DNA of 64,000 nt from Aliirhizobium smilacinae (GCF_006335145.1 NZ_VDMN01000001.1:1426001-1490000), one strand, 5' to 3'. Shown: positions 18,525 to 28,104, numbered from the stretch's first letter. Numbers and translations: made by a program. The notes: generated from the sequence alone by a model not told the origin.

Positions 18525-20249
18525 ATGTCAGTCATCTCCTTTTCGCTTCGCAAGAGCGGCCGCATGAAGACCTTGGCTGCGACTGCGCGCGCTCCCTGGG
18601 CACGGCAAAAAGCACCCGGCAGCGTCAAGCAGGCCAAGTCCCGGGTTATCGTGCTGACGGCCTGTTTCATCGCCGCCTATGGGGCCATGGTCGCCCGGCT
18701 CAGCTATTACGGCCTTACCCCGCCGGAAGTGACCGCATCCATTCCGGCCAATACCGCTATCGCTGCCCGTCCCGACATTACCGACCGGAACGGTGAATTG
18801 CTGGCGACCGATGTCCATACCGTGTCGATGTTTGCCGAGCCGTATCGGATCGTCGATGTCGACGAGACCGTGGAGAAGATCGGAAGCCTGTTCCACGACC
18901 TCGATCGCAAGGCGCTCTATGCCAAGCTTTCCGATAGGCGGCAGAAGTTCATCTGGGTCCGCCGACAGTTGACGCCGAAGCAGCAGAGCGACGTTCTGAA
19001 ACTCGGCATGCCGGCGATCGGTTTCCGCCCCGAGGTCAAGCGCTTCTATCCTGACGGTCGTGTCGCCGCGCATGTGCTCGGTTATGTGGACATCGACAAT
19101 CGCGGCGTCGCCGGCATGGAAAAATATCTCGACATGCAGGGCCTGTCCGATCTGAAAAGCGTCGGGCTGACGACGGAAGCGGCCTTGCAGCCGATCCGGC
19201 TTTCGATCGATATCCGGGTGCAGAACATCGTCCACGACGTGGTCGAGCATGCGATCACCGAATACAAGAGCAAGGCTGCCGGTGCGGCGGTCATCGACAT
19301 TCACACCGGCGAAGTTCTGGCGCTTGCCTCGGCGCCCGATTTCGATCCGAACGACCCGCAGGCCGATGGCGGCGAAGGCTGGCTGAACCGGATGACCAAC
19401 GGCACGTTCGAAATGGGCTCGACGTTCAAGACCTTCTCGATGGCGATGGCGCTGGATAGCGGCGCGGCAAAACTATCCGACACGTTCGACGCTTCGGCGC
19501 CGCTTCACTATGGCGGCTTCACCATCCATGACGACAACGAGGTGCCGCGGCGCTGGCTGACCGTTCCGGAAGTTTTTCGCTACTCCTCCAACATCGGCAC
19601 AGCCAAGATGATGGACCGCGTCGGCATGGACAATCAGAAGGCCTATCTCACCAGATTTGGCCTGCTGACCCGAATGCAGACCGAATTGCCGGAGGTGAAG
19701 ACGCCGAGCCAGCCGAAAGTGTGGAAGAAGATCAACTCGATCACCATCTCGTTCGGCCATGGCGTGGCAACGACGCCGCTGCAGACGGCCGTTGCCGGCG
19801 CAGCACTGGTCAATGGCGGCGAGTTGATCGAACCGACCTTCCTGCCGCGCACCGCGTCTGCTGCCGAACAGACGGCAACGAGGATCGTCAAGCCGGGCAC
19901 CAGCGATACGATCAGGGCGCTGTTCAAGCTCAACGGAGAGCAGGGCTCGGGCAAGAGCGCCGATGTCGCGGGCTTTCATGTGGGCGGCAAGACCGGAACG
20001 GCGAACAAGGTGATCAACGGCAAATATTCGCACAAGCTGAGCTTCAATGCCTATCTTGCCGCCTTCCCGATCGATCATCCGCAATACGTGATCCTGTCGT
20101 TCTGCGACGAGCCGCTTTCCGGCGAACATACGACCAGCACGTTTGCCACAAATACGGCCGCCCCGATGGTCAAGCAGATCGTTGCCCGCGCCGCCCCGAT
20201 GCTCAACGTCGTGCCGGATTTTGCGCCGACGATGGTGGCAGACTATTGA
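18525..20249 (+). CDS. Class B penicillin-binding protein, FtsI/PBP2-type D,D-transpeptidase
   Basis: A 574-residue inner-membrane protein. A basic cytoplasmic N-terminus and one membrane helix (about 43-60) anchor a periplasmic dimerisation region that contains ITDRNGELLATDV, and a transpeptidase domain with all three active-site motifs: STFK (Ser299, Lys302), SSN (354-356) and KTG (489-491). The class B family crosslinks septal or lateral peptidoglycan. The length and the lack of an ftsW/rodA or mur gene nearby mean that division FtsI and a paralog cannot be separated from this window alone. An alternative start is the Met 13 codons in. Confidence 0.88.
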   Translation: MSVISFSLRKSGRMKTLAATARAPWARQKAPGSVKQAKSRVIVLTACFIAAYGAMVARLSYYGLTPPEVTASIPANTAIAARPDITDRNGELLATDVHTVSMFAEPYRIVDVDETVEKIGSLFHDLDRKALYAKLSDRRQKFIWVRRQLTPKQQSDVLKLGMPAIGFRPEVKRFYPDGRVAAHVLGYVDIDNRGVAGMEKYLDMQGLSDLKSVGLTTEAALQPIRLSIDIRVQNIVHDVVEHAITEYKSKAAGAAVIDIHTGEVLALASAPDFDPNDPQADGGEGWLNRMTNGTFEMGSTFKTFSMAMALDSGAAKLSDTFDASAPLHYGGFTIHDDNEVPRRWLTVPEVFRYSSNIGTAKMMDRVGMDNQKAYLTRFGLLTRMQTELPEVKTPSQPKVWKKINSITISFGHGVATTPLQTAVAGAALVNGGELIEPTFLPRTASAAEQTATRIVKPGTSDTIRALFKLNGEQGSGKSADVAGFHVGGKTGTANKVINGKYSHKLSFNAYLAAFPIDHPQYVILSFCDEPLSGEHTTSTFATNTAAPMVKQIVARAAPMLNVVPDFAPTMVADY

Positions 20250-20475
20250 TTGCCGACAGATAGGCTCCGACACGTCTGGAGCATGGCCGAAGTTTGCAAA
20301 AGCCGGTGTCAACGCAACGGGCGTAAACAATCACACCCATGTCGTTCATTTTTAGCGAACAGTTTGTCTGCCAGCGTTCATCTTTCGTGTTGCCGGTGAA
20401 AGTGGCACATAGGTTTCCAGAGAATTCAACGACTGTCCCGACATACCGGAGCACAGCGCACTTCTGGAGACTTCC

Positions 20476-20922
20476 ATGTCTAGCTCGCAAAACACCGTTA
20501 TCCTGATCGCCCGCATCCTGCTGTCGTTCATCTTCATCTATTCCGGCTTCGGCAAGCTGACCGACCCTGCCGGCACCGCCGGCATGATCACCGGCGCAGG
20601 CCTGCCGGCTGCAACTGCCCTTGCCTATCTTGCCGGTCTGTTCGAATTCATCACGGGCCTTGCCATCCTCGTCGGCTTCCAGACCAGGATAGTCGGCTGG
20701 GCTCTGGCCCTCTTCTGCATCTTCACCGGCCTCGTCTTCCATTCCGGCACGGTTGCCGTACCGGGCTGGCCTGACGCCGCACTCGGCTGGATCAATGCTC
20801 TGAACGGCATCATGCTGATGAAGAATTTTACGCTGGCCGGCGCCTATATCCTGCTCGCAACCTTCGGCCCCGGCGCATATTCGGTCGACGCCCGCCGCGG
20901 TTCCGTCGCAATTGCTGCCTAA
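20476..20922 (+). CDS. DoxX family membrane protein
   Basis: A 148-residue protein with four hydrophobic helices and the DoxX signature: ILLSFIFIYSGFGKLTDPAG at about 13-32 and a second helix in LAYLAGLFEFITGLAILVGF. Members are inner-membrane proteins linked to redox or thiosulfate metabolism, but most, like this one, have no assigned reaction. It is a single gene with a strong terminator directly downstream and no co-directional partner. Confidence 0.85.
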   Translation: MSSSQNTVILIARILLSFIFIYSGFGKLTDPAGTAGMITGAGLPAATALAYLAGLFEFITGLAILVGFQTRIVGWALALFCIFTGLVFHSGTVAVPGWPDAALGWINALNGIMLMKNFTLAGAYILLATFGPGAYSVDARRGSVAIAA

Positions 20923-20950
20923 CTTTTGATAATTCCCTGCCAAGACAGCT

Positions 20951-20980
20951 CCCGCCGGACCAAAATCCGGCGGGTTTTTT
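20951..20980 (+). terminator. Rho-independent terminator after doxX
   Basis: CCCGCCGGA pairs perfectly with TCCGGCGGG around a 6-base loop and is followed by six T residues, 28 bases after the doxX stop. Confidence 0.92.
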
Positions 20981-21002
20981 GTTGTCTGAACAAGGAGATG
21001 TT

Positions 21003-21611
21003 TCAGCGCCTGATATTCTTGGCGAGCCAGACGGTGGCGCCGCCGCAGGCGGGATCCTGGGAGATCTGGGCGACGACCTTGAAGCCGTTCTTTGCCAGAA
21101 GCGCCTCGTATTCGGCCTTCGAGAGGCTGGCGTGATAAAGCGGTTCGCCACCGAACTCGCCCATCGCCTCGCCTTCGAAATGCCCCGAGGTAAACATCAG
21201 CGCAGCACCCGGACCGGCCAGCGCCCCGAAGCGCGGAAACATCGCCCGCTGGTCGTCTGCATTCAGGTGGAAGAAGCTGTGCCAGGCGAGAATGCCGTCG
21301 AACTTCGTTGGAATATAGAATTTCCGCATGTCGGCGACATACCAGGCCATGCCCGGAAACCGCTCCCGGGCCAGCCCGATCATCGTTTCCGACGTATCGA
21401 CACCGGTGATGTGAAAACCGCGCCTTGCGAGATCCGCTGCCATCGGCTCGGCCGCGCCGCAACCGAGATCCAGCACATGGCCTTGACGCTTTATCAGCCC
21501 GGAAAAGTGGTCCAGCCACGGTTTTTCGAACAGGTTCCTGCCGCGAACCTTGTCGAAGGCCAGCGCGTGCCGTTCGTAAAGCGCTGCGATATTGGCGTCT
21601 TCGCCTGACAT
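21003..21611 (-). CDS. Class I SAM-dependent methyltransferase of unknown target
   Basis: A 202-residue protein with a standard class I methyltransferase fold: motif I VLDLGCGAAEPMA near 48, the acidic residue of VDTSETM near 70, and LAWHSFFHL near 110 in place of the usual motif IV. No target-recognition domain is seen, so the substrate is unknown. Its start overlaps the hisG stop by one base (TGATG), so it is translationally coupled as the last gene of hisS-hisZ-hisG. That position suggests stable co-expression, not necessarily a histidine role. Confidence 0.8.
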   Translation of the reverse strand: MSGEDANIAALYERHALAFDKVRGRNLFEKPWLDHFSGLIKRQGHVLDLGCGAAEPMAADLARRGFHITGVDTSETMIGLARERFPGMAWYVADMRKFYIPTKFDGILAWHSFFHLNADDQRAMFPRFGALAGPGAALMFTSGHFEGEAMGEFGGEPLYHASLSKAEYEALLAKNGFKVVAQISQDPACGGATVWLAKNIRR

Positions 21612-22309
21612 CAGAGAACCTTGCGCACAGCCTCGACGATTTCGGTAATCCGCACGTCACCGTCATGTTCTGCCTTGCGGGCACGAACGAGGCAGGCTTC
21701 CGATTTCAGGATCACGCCATCCGAAAGGATTTTGAGGTGATTGGCCTTGAGCGTCGAGCCGGTCGAGGTGATGTCGACGATGATATCCGCCTGTCCCGCC
21801 GCCGGAGCGCCTTCGGTCGCCCCGAGACTTTCGACGATGCGGTACAGCTGAATGCCGTGGCTACCCGAAAAATGCTGCTGCGTCAGCCGCCAGTACTTTG
21901 TCGCGATCTGCAGGCGGCGACCATGGCGCGAGCGGAAGTCGGCGGCGACGTCACCGAGATCGGCCATGGTATCCACGTCGAGCCAGATTTCCGGCACCGC
22001 GACAACGACATCGGCATGGCCGAAACCGAGACGAGCGGCGATTTCAACCTTGCGGTCGGCATCGGCCAGACCTTCGCGGATCAGGTCCTCGCCGGTAACG
22101 CCGAAATCGACAGTGCCGGCGCCCAGTTCGCGGGCAATCTCGGAGGCCGACAGGAAGGCGATCTCGATATCGCCGTGGCCTTCGACCCTGCCGCGATAGG
22201 AGCGTTCGTTGCCGACCGCGACGATGGGCAGACCGGCGCGTTCGAAGATCGCCGAGGCATCGTCCTTCATGCGTCCCTTGGACGGCAGGGCAATGGTAAT
22301 GGTGGACAT
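21611..22309 (-). CDS. hisG: ATP phosphoribosyltransferase, short form
   Basis: A 232-residue catalytic subunit that condenses ATP and PRPP in the first step of histidine synthesis. The PRPP-binding loop is visible as [16 protein letters not shown] near 175, and the N-terminal IALPSKGRM is typical. The C-terminal regulatory domain of the long form is absent, so it needs HisZ, which is encoded just upstream. The start codon overlaps the hisZ stop by one base. Feedback inhibition by histidine is expected from the family. Confidence 0.95.
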   Translation of the reverse strand: MSTITIALPSKGRMKDDASAIFERAGLPIVAVGNERSYRGRVEGHGDIEIAFLSASEIARELGAGTVDFGVTGEDLIREGLADADRKVEIAARLGFGHADVVVAVPEIWLDVDTMADLGDVAADFRSRHGRRLQIATKYWRLTQQHFSGSHGIQLYRIVESLGATEGAPAAGQADIIVDITSTGSTLKANHLKILSDGVILKSEACLVRARKAEHDGDVRITEIVEAVRKVL

Positions 22310-23418
22310 CAGCGCGCCCTCGCCTGTTCGATCCGGTCGAGCCAGAGCGAGAAGCCCACGGCCGGAATATCTTCACTCGCGCCAAGCAGTGTCAGCAGCC
22401 GGTCGAAACGCCCGCCACCTGCCAGAACCGCGTTTTCACGGCTGACCTCGAAAACCAGGCCGGTGTAATAATCCAGCGGGCGACCGAAAGCAGCGCGATA
22501 GGTCACCTTGTCGAGATCGACGCCGAGATCGGCCATCGCCTCGGCCCGCGCTTCGAAGGTGACGAGGGCTGCGCCCATGGCAAGCCCTGCGGCATCGGCA
22601 AAACCCGCCAGTGCCGCGGGTGCCTGTGACATCGGCAGTTCCAGCGACAGGAATTCGGTCAGAAGCACGAGGGCCGACCCATCGAGCCGGGTTTCGGCCA
22701 GCGACTGCTTTTCCTTCAGCCGGGCCGCGATCTCGCGCGGCGAACGGCTGGCATTGGTGGAATAGCCGGTTTCCTGCATCGTGCGGTCGATATGGGCGAT
22801 CAGCGCCGCCTCGTCCTGGCCCAGAAGCTCGACAAGTTCCGGTGACAGGCCGGAGACCGCCTGCGGGCTCGCCAGCGTCATCAGCAAGTGGCGCAGATGG
22901 GCATTGTTGCCAAACGACTGGATCAGCCGTTTCTGCCAGCCGCCGGGAAGCCCCAGTGCCCTGACCACGGCCTCGAACACGGCCTGATCACCGAGCGTCA
23001 CCGTCAGGCGGCGGCCGGGGATGAGGCTTTCGAGGATCTGCATCGCATCGTTGACGGCGCGGGCATCCGCATTCGCCGTCGCGGTCTCGCCGAGATCCTC
23101 GATGCCGGCCTGATAGAACTCGTTGTCACCCTCGCGGCGCTGGCGGAACACCTCGCCGAGATAACAATAACGCCGCGGCGTGCCGGTGGCATTGGAAATA
23201 TGGCGCAGGCAGACGGGAATGGTGAATTCCGGCCGTAGGCACAGGCTTTCACCGGTCTCGCTCTCGGTGAGAAAGATACGGCGGCGCAGGTCCTCGCCGG
23301 CCATGTCGAGAAAGGGTGCCGCCGGCTGGATCACCGGCGTATCGATCCTTGCTGTGCCACGGGCTGCGAACTCGTCGAGCAGGTGGCTGGAGAATTCGGG
23401 CATGTTGATCAGCGGCAT
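22309..23418 (-). CDS. hisZ: ATP phosphoribosyltransferase regulatory subunit
   Basis: A 369-residue paralog of the histidyl-tRNA synthetase catalytic core. It keeps class II motif-like stretches ([20 protein letters not shown] near 45-65, then [20 protein letters not shown]), but the neighbouring hisS has the anticodon-binding domain and this one does not. HisZ assembles with short HisG into the active, histidine-regulated octamer. It lies between hisS (45 bases upstream) and hisG (1-base overlap). Confidence 0.93.
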   Translation of the reverse strand: MPLINMPEFSSHLLDEFAARGTARIDTPVIQPAAPFLDMAGEDLRRRIFLTESETGESLCLRPEFTIPVCLRHISNATGTPRRYCYLGEVFRQRREGDNEFYQAGIEDLGETATANADARAVNDAMQILESLIPGRRLTVTLGDQAVFEAVVRALGLPGGWQKRLIQSFGNNAHLRHLLMTLASPQAVSGLSPELVELLGQDEAALIAHIDRTMQETGYSTNASRSPREIAARLKEKQSLAETRLDGSALVLLTEFLSLELPMSQAPAALAGFADAAGLAMGAALVTFEARAEAMADLGVDLDKVTYRAAFGRPLDYYTGLVFEVSRENAVLAGGGRFDRLLTLLGASEDIPAVGFSLWLDRIEQARAR

Positions 23419-23463
23419 GGGCGCACCTCGGCGAGGCTGGCATACTCCCCCAACACAGAACGA

Positions 23464-24984
23464 TTAAACATCCTTGGCCCGCCTGCGGTCTTCCGCCTGG
23501 GCGGCCAGAATTTCCTTCACCTTGGCGACCAGATCCGCCTCGGAGACGGTGTCCTGCGCCACGCGGGCTTCTCGCCACGAGGCATTGTCCTCGATCTCGC
23601 CGGAAAGCCGCTTGCCCTCGATCAGGTCCTTCAGCTGCACGACGCCTTGCGCGCGCTCATCACCGCCCTGGATGATGGCGATCGGGCAACCGCGGCGGTC
23701 GGCATATTTCAGCTGGTTGCCGAATTTCTTCCAGTTGCCCTGGTACATTTCGGCCCGAATACCTTCATTGCGCAGTGCTTGGGTAAAGCGCTGGTAACGG
23801 CCCATGCTTTCGACATCGCCATCCATGACGGTGACGAGAACCGGTGCAATCACATCGTCCTGACCAAGCTTGCCGAGGTTTTTCAGCGCCGTCATCAGGC
23901 GCGAGACGCCGATGGAAAAACCGGTCGCCGGAACCGGTTGGCCCATGAAGCGCGAAACGAGACCATCGTAACGGCCACCGCCGCCGACCGAGCCGAAAAC
24001 GACCTTCTCGCCCTTCTCGTTGGTGACGTCGAAGGTGAGTTCGGCTTCGAAAACCGGGCCGGTGTAATATTCGAGGCCACGCACGACGGAGGGATCGATC
24101 TTGATGCGATCCGGGCCGTAACCGGCGCTGGTTGCCAATGCGCCGATGGTGTTCAGCTCATTGACGCCTTCGCCTCCGTTTGCCGTACCGGCAACGAGTT
24201 CGCCAAGTTGGGCAGCGCTTTCCGCATAATCCTTGATGCCGACGAAGAAGAGAACCTTGTCGATCTGCTCCTCATTCAGCCCGGCACCCTTGGTGAAGTC
24301 GCCGCTCTCATCCTTGCGGCCGGGGCCAAGCAGGAGCTTCACGCCTTCCGGGCCGAACTTGTCGAGCTTGTCGATGGCGCGCAGCACGTTGAGGCGCTGG
24401 CCAGCCTTGTCGTCACCGCCGAGGCCGATCGCCTCCATCACGCCGTCCAAAACCTTGCGGTTATTCACCCGGATCACATAATCGCCGCGCTTGATGCCGA
24501 GAGCTTCCATTGTGTCGGCCATCATCATGCACATTTCGGCATCGGCCTGGACGCCCGGTGAGCCGACCGTATCGGCATCGAACTGCATGAACTGGCGGAA
24601 ACGGCCCGGACCCGGCTTTTCATTACGGAAGACATAACCGGCGCGATAGGTGCGGAACGGTAGCTGGATCTCGTTGAAATTCTCCGCGACATGGCGGGCA
24701 AGCGGCGCAGTCAGGTCGTAGCGCAGCGACATCCACTGGTCGTCGTCGTCGGTCAGCGAAAACACGCCTTCGTTGGGCCGGTCGCTATCGGGCAGGAATT
24801 TTCCCAGCGCATCGGTATATTCGAACAGCGGCGTCTCGACCGGATCGAAACCGTAACGCTCGTAAACCTCGCGGATTTTCGCGGTCATCTCGTTGGTGGC
24901 ATGGATATCGGCAGCCGAGCGATCGACAAAACCACGCGGCAGGCGAGCTCTGAGTTTCTGGGGCTTCTTCTGCTTGTCATTCAT
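23464..24984 (-). CDS. hisS: Histidine--tRNA ligase
   Basis: A 506-residue class II synthetase with the three class II motifs: motif 1 near 55, motif 2 in [21 protein letters not shown] near 115, and the histidine-specific GGGGRYDGL near 325 with GFSIGVSRL near 345. A C-terminal anticodon-binding domain follows. It charges tRNA-His in the cytosol. It heads the hisS-hisZ-hisG-methyltransferase operon, an arrangement known from rhizobia and related alphaproteobacteria. Confidence 0.96.
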   Translation of the reverse strand: MNDKQKKPQKLRARLPRGFVDRSAADIHATNEMTAKIREVYERYGFDPVETPLFEYTDALGKFLPDSDRPNEGVFSLTDDDDQWMSLRYDLTAPLARHVAENFNEIQLPFRTYRAGYVFRNEKPGPGRFRQFMQFDADTVGSPGVQADAEMCMMMADTMEALGIKRGDYVIRVNNRKVLDGVMEAIGLGGDDKAGQRLNVLRAIDKLDKFGPEGVKLLLGPGRKDESGDFTKGAGLNEEQIDKVLFFVGIKDYAESAAQLGELVAGTANGGEGVNELNTIGALATSAGYGPDRIKIDPSVVRGLEYYTGPVFEAELTFDVTNEKGEKVVFGSVGGGGRYDGLVSRFMGQPVPATGFSIGVSRLMTALKNLGKLGQDDVIAPVLVTVMDGDVESMGRYQRFTQALRNEGIRAEMYQGNWKKFGNQLKYADRRGCPIAIIQGGDERAQGVVQLKDLIEGKRLSGEIEDNASWREARVAQDTVSEADLVAKVKEILAAQAEDRRRAKDV

Positions 24985-25093
24985 GATCGATATCCATTGC
25001 CTTGAGGCCTATCTGAAAGGCCGAAATACGAGCGGTTTCTTAGAGGATGAAGGCTTAAGCGGCAAGGGCGGCGGCTGGCGAACTACAGGCCGC

Positions 25094-25113
25094 GATGGTA
25101 TATATCCGCCATC
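25094..25113 (+). promoter_or_regulatory. Dyad overlapping the -10 of the ParD/RelE module
   Basis: GATGG and CCATC form a 5-bp dyad around ten bases that include TATATA, 16 bases before the antitoxin ATG. A dyad across the -10 is where an autoregulating antitoxin would bind. The arms are short, so this is only suggestive. Confidence 0.4.
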
Positions 25114-25128
25114 AAAGGGATCATCGCC

Positions 25129-25356
25129 ATGAACAAGCGTGTCACGATCGAAATGCCGGATGAGATGATGAAGCTCGTCGAGGAATATGCGGCCGAAGCC
25201 GGCTCCGCGCCGGACGCCTATGTGCGCGAGGTGATCGAGCAGCATCTGGAGGATCTCCACGACATCGCCTTGGCCGAGGCGGCGATGGAGCGCATCCGTT
25301 CTGGAGAAGACAAGGTCATAAGCTCCGAGGAGTTCTGGCGTGGCATGGACGATTGA
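25129..25356 (+). CDS. RelB/ParD-type antitoxin
   Basis: A 75-residue acidic protein. The N-terminal 45 residues (RVTIEMPDEMMKLVEEYAAE onwards) look like a ribbon-helix-helix DNA-binding domain, and the C-terminal part (EEFWRGMDD) is the flexible toxin-wrapping tail. Its last 17 bases overlap the start of the RelE-like gene, the usual coupling in type II modules. It should neutralise the toxin and autorepress the operon. Confidence 0.8.
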   Translation: MNKRVTIEMPDEMMKLVEEYAAEAGSAPDAYVREVIEQHLEDLHDIALAEAAMERIRSGEDKVISSEEFWRGMDD

Positions 25357-25609
25357 GTATTCCACGTCGGCACAAAAGCAGGCCAAAAGGCTCGATCCCG
25401 TCATCCGTAAACGCATCAGACAATTTCTCGACGAGCGGCTTGCCATCCATGAAAATCCTAGAGAACTCGGCACCGCGCTGAAGGGGCATGCTCTCGGTGG
25501 TTTCTGGCGCTACAAGGTCGGCGACTATCGTATCATCTGCGACATCCAGGACCAGAAGCTTGTCGTGCTGGTGGTCGAAGTCGGCCATCGCCGGGAAGTC
25601 TATCGCTAA
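25340..25609 (+). CDS. RelE/ParE-family toxin
   Basis: An 89-residue basic protein with the RelE fold order: the IEYSTSAQKQAKRLD start, the LDERL helix pair, GGFWRYKVGDYRII and the C-terminal VVLVVEVGHRREVY. The conserved basic residues of ribosome-dependent RelE RNases (Arg in WRYKVGDYR and the final HRREVY) are kept. It overlaps the antitoxin gene. Only 18 bases separate it from the next ORF, which may share the transcript. Confidence 0.85.
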   Translation: MAWTIEYSTSAQKQAKRLDPVIRKRIRQFLDERLAIHENPRELGTALKGHALGGFWRYKVGDYRIICDIQDQKLVVLVVEVGHRREVYR

Positions 25610-25627
25610 TCCCATGTCCTTATCAAA

Positions 25628-26380
25628 ATGATCGTCGAAGCCATCCAATATGCCGCGACTGCACTGGTCACGCCAAAAGAATTCCGTCCGTTCATCCGCT
25701 CTTCGCTTGGTCTTTGGGGCCGTGCGAAACGTTGCGCGAAAGCTTGGCGGCCGCATGAGGAAAACTGCCATGCTTTCATCCGCGAGGCCACGTTACCGAT
25801 GCGGCAGAGGCGGACCGCCGTGGTGCTCGGCTCCGGCCTGTTGCGCGATGTGCCGATCGTAGAACTCTCGAAGAGATTCGATACGGTCGTGCTGGTCGAT
25901 CTGGTGCATCTCGCCAGCGTGCGGGCGTGGATCAAGGTCAGGGGGCTCAACAATATCCGGCTGATCTCCCGCGATCTTTCCGGCCTTTCGCATGCTCTTG
26001 CCGGGACTGCGCCGGAGCCGCTCGGCTTCCTGCGGCAGGTGCCCTATCTCGATCTCGTCGTCTCGGCCAATATCGTCTCGCAGATCGGCGTGGGATGCCG
26101 GCGAAAGCTTGAACGCTCAGGCCATGCCGATCCTGACGCGATCGTCGCACAGCTCATCCGGGCGCATCTCGACGGGCTGGCGCAGTTGCAGTGCAGGACA
26201 GCGCTGCTGACGGATGTCCACTACCATGTCAGCGATCGCAGCGGGGCTGTTCTCGAAGAGGATGATCTTCTGTGCGGCGTGCCTGTGCCTGCGGCAAAAC
26301 GCAGCTGGGATTGGCCGGTGGCGCCTTTCGGAGAATTGGGCCGAGACCGGCAGGCCGTACATCGGGTGATCGCGGCCTGA
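25628..26380 (+). CDS. Conserved hypothetical protein with a Rossmann/SAM-methyltransferase-like fold
   Basis: A 250-residue protein that I do not recognise by name. A Rossmann core is visible: AVVLGSGLLRDVP near 63 as a glycine-rich loop, TVVLVDLVH near 87 with the acidic residue at the end of the second strand, and LVVSANIVSQIGVG near 142 as a fourth strand. This is the pattern of class I methyltransferases, but the glycine loop is not canonical. It begins 18 bases after the RelE stop on the same strand, so co-transcription with the toxin-antitoxin pair is possible but may be accidental. Confidence 0.6.
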   Translation: MIVEAIQYAATALVTPKEFRPFIRSSLGLWGRAKRCAKAWRPHEENCHAFIREATLPMRQRRTAVVLGSGLLRDVPIVELSKRFDTVVLVDLVHLASVRAWIKVRGLNNIRLISRDLSGLSHALAGTAPEPLGFLRQVPYLDLVVSANIVSQIGVGCRRKLERSGHADPDAIVAQLIRAHLDGLAQLQCRTALLTDVHYHVSDRSGAVLEEDDLLCGVPVPAAKRSWDWPVAPFGELGRDRQAVHRVIAA

Positions 26381-26450
26381 TGCGGGGGCGACCCCCGTTC
26401 AGCCGGACGTGATATCGACCTCGATTGATTTCCGCCGCCCGAAGCCTAGA

Positions 26451-26852
26451 ATGATTTCAATGAAACAGTTCGCCGCCATGATGATGTTTGCCGCCTGGCT
26501 CCTTTACGGGGCTATGCCGGCGATGGCGACCATGCCGATAAACGGTAAATCGATGGATGCCGGCACCGTGATGGCAGATCACGTCATGCCGGGGCATTCC
26601 GGCCACGGAGACGTGGCGGTTAAAAAGGTTCATTCAGGACAACCGGACAATATCCAGCAGCCCTGCCCGCATGAGGGCGAAAGCGGCAAAACGACCTGTG
26701 TTGCGCCTTTCTGCTCCGCCTGCCTCGTAATACCGCCGCATATCGTGTTCACCGAGACCGGCCGTTTCGTTCATCCCCATCGGGCGCCGGACGCTGGCCC
26801 GTCGATCATCGTTTCCGGTCCCGCACCGCTGACCCCACCTCCCCGCGCCTGA
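26451..26852 (+). CDS. Secreted Met/His/Cys-containing hypothetical protein
   Basis: ATG at 26451 (or Met three codons later) gives about 133 residues with a clear Sec signal peptide (FAAMMMFAAWLLYGAMPAMA). The mature part is rich in Met, His and Gly near the N-terminus (HVMPGHSGHGD) and holds four cysteines in CPHEG, TTCVAPFCSAC. That composition suggests metal binding, perhaps copper. It lies 54 bases upstream of the DUF305 gene on the same strand, so the two may act together. No named family is assigned; an upstream Met at 26409 has no support. Confidence 0.55.
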   Translation: MISMKQFAAMMMFAAWLLYGAMPAMATMPINGKSMDAGTVMADHVMPGHSGHGDVAVKKVHSGQPDNIQQPCPHEGESGKTTCVAPFCSACLVIPPHIVFTETGRFVHPHRAPDAGPSIIVSGPAPLTPPPRA

Positions 26853-26906
26853 TCGTTTTCGCCAACGGATCGAATAACGAAACTTTGGGACACGGAAGGA
26901 TACATC

Positions 26907-27308
26907 ATGTCCAAGACCACGATCATCATCGCCGCTGCAATTGCGTTCGCCTGTGCCACGGCCTCTTTTTCCGGTGCGTTTGCGCAGGATATGAAGGGGC
27001 ATGACATGAAAGGCCATGCCGGTATGGCGATGAATACGGCCCCGGCCGACGACCATGCCTCGACCAAGGCCTTCAAGGCCGCCAATGCCAAGATGCATGA
27101 AGGCATGGCGATCGAATTTTCCGGCAATGCGGATGTCGATTTCGCCCGCGGCATGATCGCCCATCATCAGGGCGCGATCGATATGGCCAAAGTCGAACTC
27201 GAACACGGCAAGGACCCGGTGCAGCGCAGGCTGGCGGAAGCCGTCATCAAGGCGCAGGAGCAGGAAATCGCCGACATGCAGGCCTGGTTGAAAGAACACG
27301 GAAAATAA
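26907..27308 (+). CDS. DUF305 family (CopM-like) periplasmic protein
   Basis: A 133-residue protein with a Sec signal peptide ending at AFA and a mature N-terminus of DMKGHDMKGHAGM repeats. The DUF305 signature FARGMIAHHQGAIDMAKVEL follows near 84, then a helix with EQEIADMQAWL. CopM of cyanobacteria is a DUF305 copper-binding protein, which suggests periplasmic copper or silver buffering here. A strong ribosome binding site (GGAAGGA) precedes the ATG. It is paired with the Met/His/Cys protein just upstream. Confidence 0.8.
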   Translation: MSKTTIIIAAAIAFACATASFSGAFAQDMKGHDMKGHAGMAMNTAPADDHASTKAFKAANAKMHEGMAIEFSGNADVDFARGMIAHHQGAIDMAKVELEHGKDPVQRRLAEAVIKAQEQEIADMQAWLKEHGK

Positions 27309-27393
27309 CGGCCTGAACAAGCCGGCACCGGGTGAGCTTACCGCTTGCCCGGCGTCCATCTCCCTCCATATGGTAGAGCCGGAGGCAGAAATC

Positions 27394-28104
27394 ATGCGCC
27401 CGATTACCGCCATCGGCTTCGATGCCGACGATACGCTCTGGCAGAACGAGCAATATTACCGGCTGACGGAAGAGCATTTTCAATCGCTGCTCGGCGATTT
27501 TGCCGAGGAAGCGGATATTTCCGCCCGGCTGCTGCAGGCCGAAAAACGGAACCTCGAATATTACGGTTTTGGCATCAAGGGGTTCACCCTGTCGATGATC
27601 GAGACGGCCGTGGAGATCACCGAGGGCAAGGTGACGACCGAAACGATCACAAAAATCCTCGACATCGGCCGCGATCTTCTGCGCCATCCGGTCGAATGCA
27701 TGCCGCATGTGGAAGAAACGTTGCAGGCGCTGAACGGCCATTACCTGCTGGTGCTGATCACCAAGGGCGATCTGTTCGACCAGGAGCGCAAGCTGGCGCA
27801 ATCGGGGCTCGGCGATTATTTCGATGCGGTGGAGATCGTCTCCGACAAGAACGCCACAACCTATCGCCGCATTTTTTCCAAGGTGGCCGACGGGCCGGAA
27901 CGGGCGATGATGGTGGGCAATTCGCTGAAATCCGACATCGTGCCGGCAATCGCCGCCGGTTCCTACGGCGTCTTCGTTCCCCATGCGCTGACCTGGGTTC
28001 TGGAACATGTCGATGCGCCGAAAGACGCGCCGCGCTTCCGCCAGATCGAGCATCTGGGCGAGCTTGGAGGCGTGCTGAACGGCATCACCTCGTCCTCGGC
28101 CTGA
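27394..28104 (+). CDS. HAD-superfamily hydrolase (haloacid dehalogenase/YjjG-like)
   Basis: ATG at 27394 was chosen for its GGAGG ribosome binding site 8 bases upstream; it gives 236 residues. HAD motifs are present: I in GFDADDTLW (nucleophile Asp, acid Asp two on), II in LITKGD near 120, the lysine in SDKNATTY near 150, and IV in MMVGNSLKSDIVPA near 178. A small helical cap lies between I and II. It probably dephosphorylates a small metabolite. It is convergent with tag, with 3 bases between stops. Confidence 0.85.
   Translation: MRPITAIGFDADDTLWQNEQYYRLTEEHFQSLLGDFAEEADISARLLQAEKRNLEYYGFGIKGFTLSMIETAVEITEGKVTTETITKILDIGRDLLRHPVECMPHVEETLQALNGHYLLVLITKGDLFDQERKLAQSGLGDYFDAVEIVSDKNATTYRRIFSKVADGPERAMMVGNSLKSDIVPAIAAGSYGVFVPHALTWVLEHVDAPKDAPRFRQIEHLGELGGVLNGITSSSA

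Noticed and set aside
20203-21684. 493-residue minus-strand frame over the doxX and methyltransferase genes
   Set aside because: It overlaps doxX in antisense and the methyltransferase in another frame, and has no domain.
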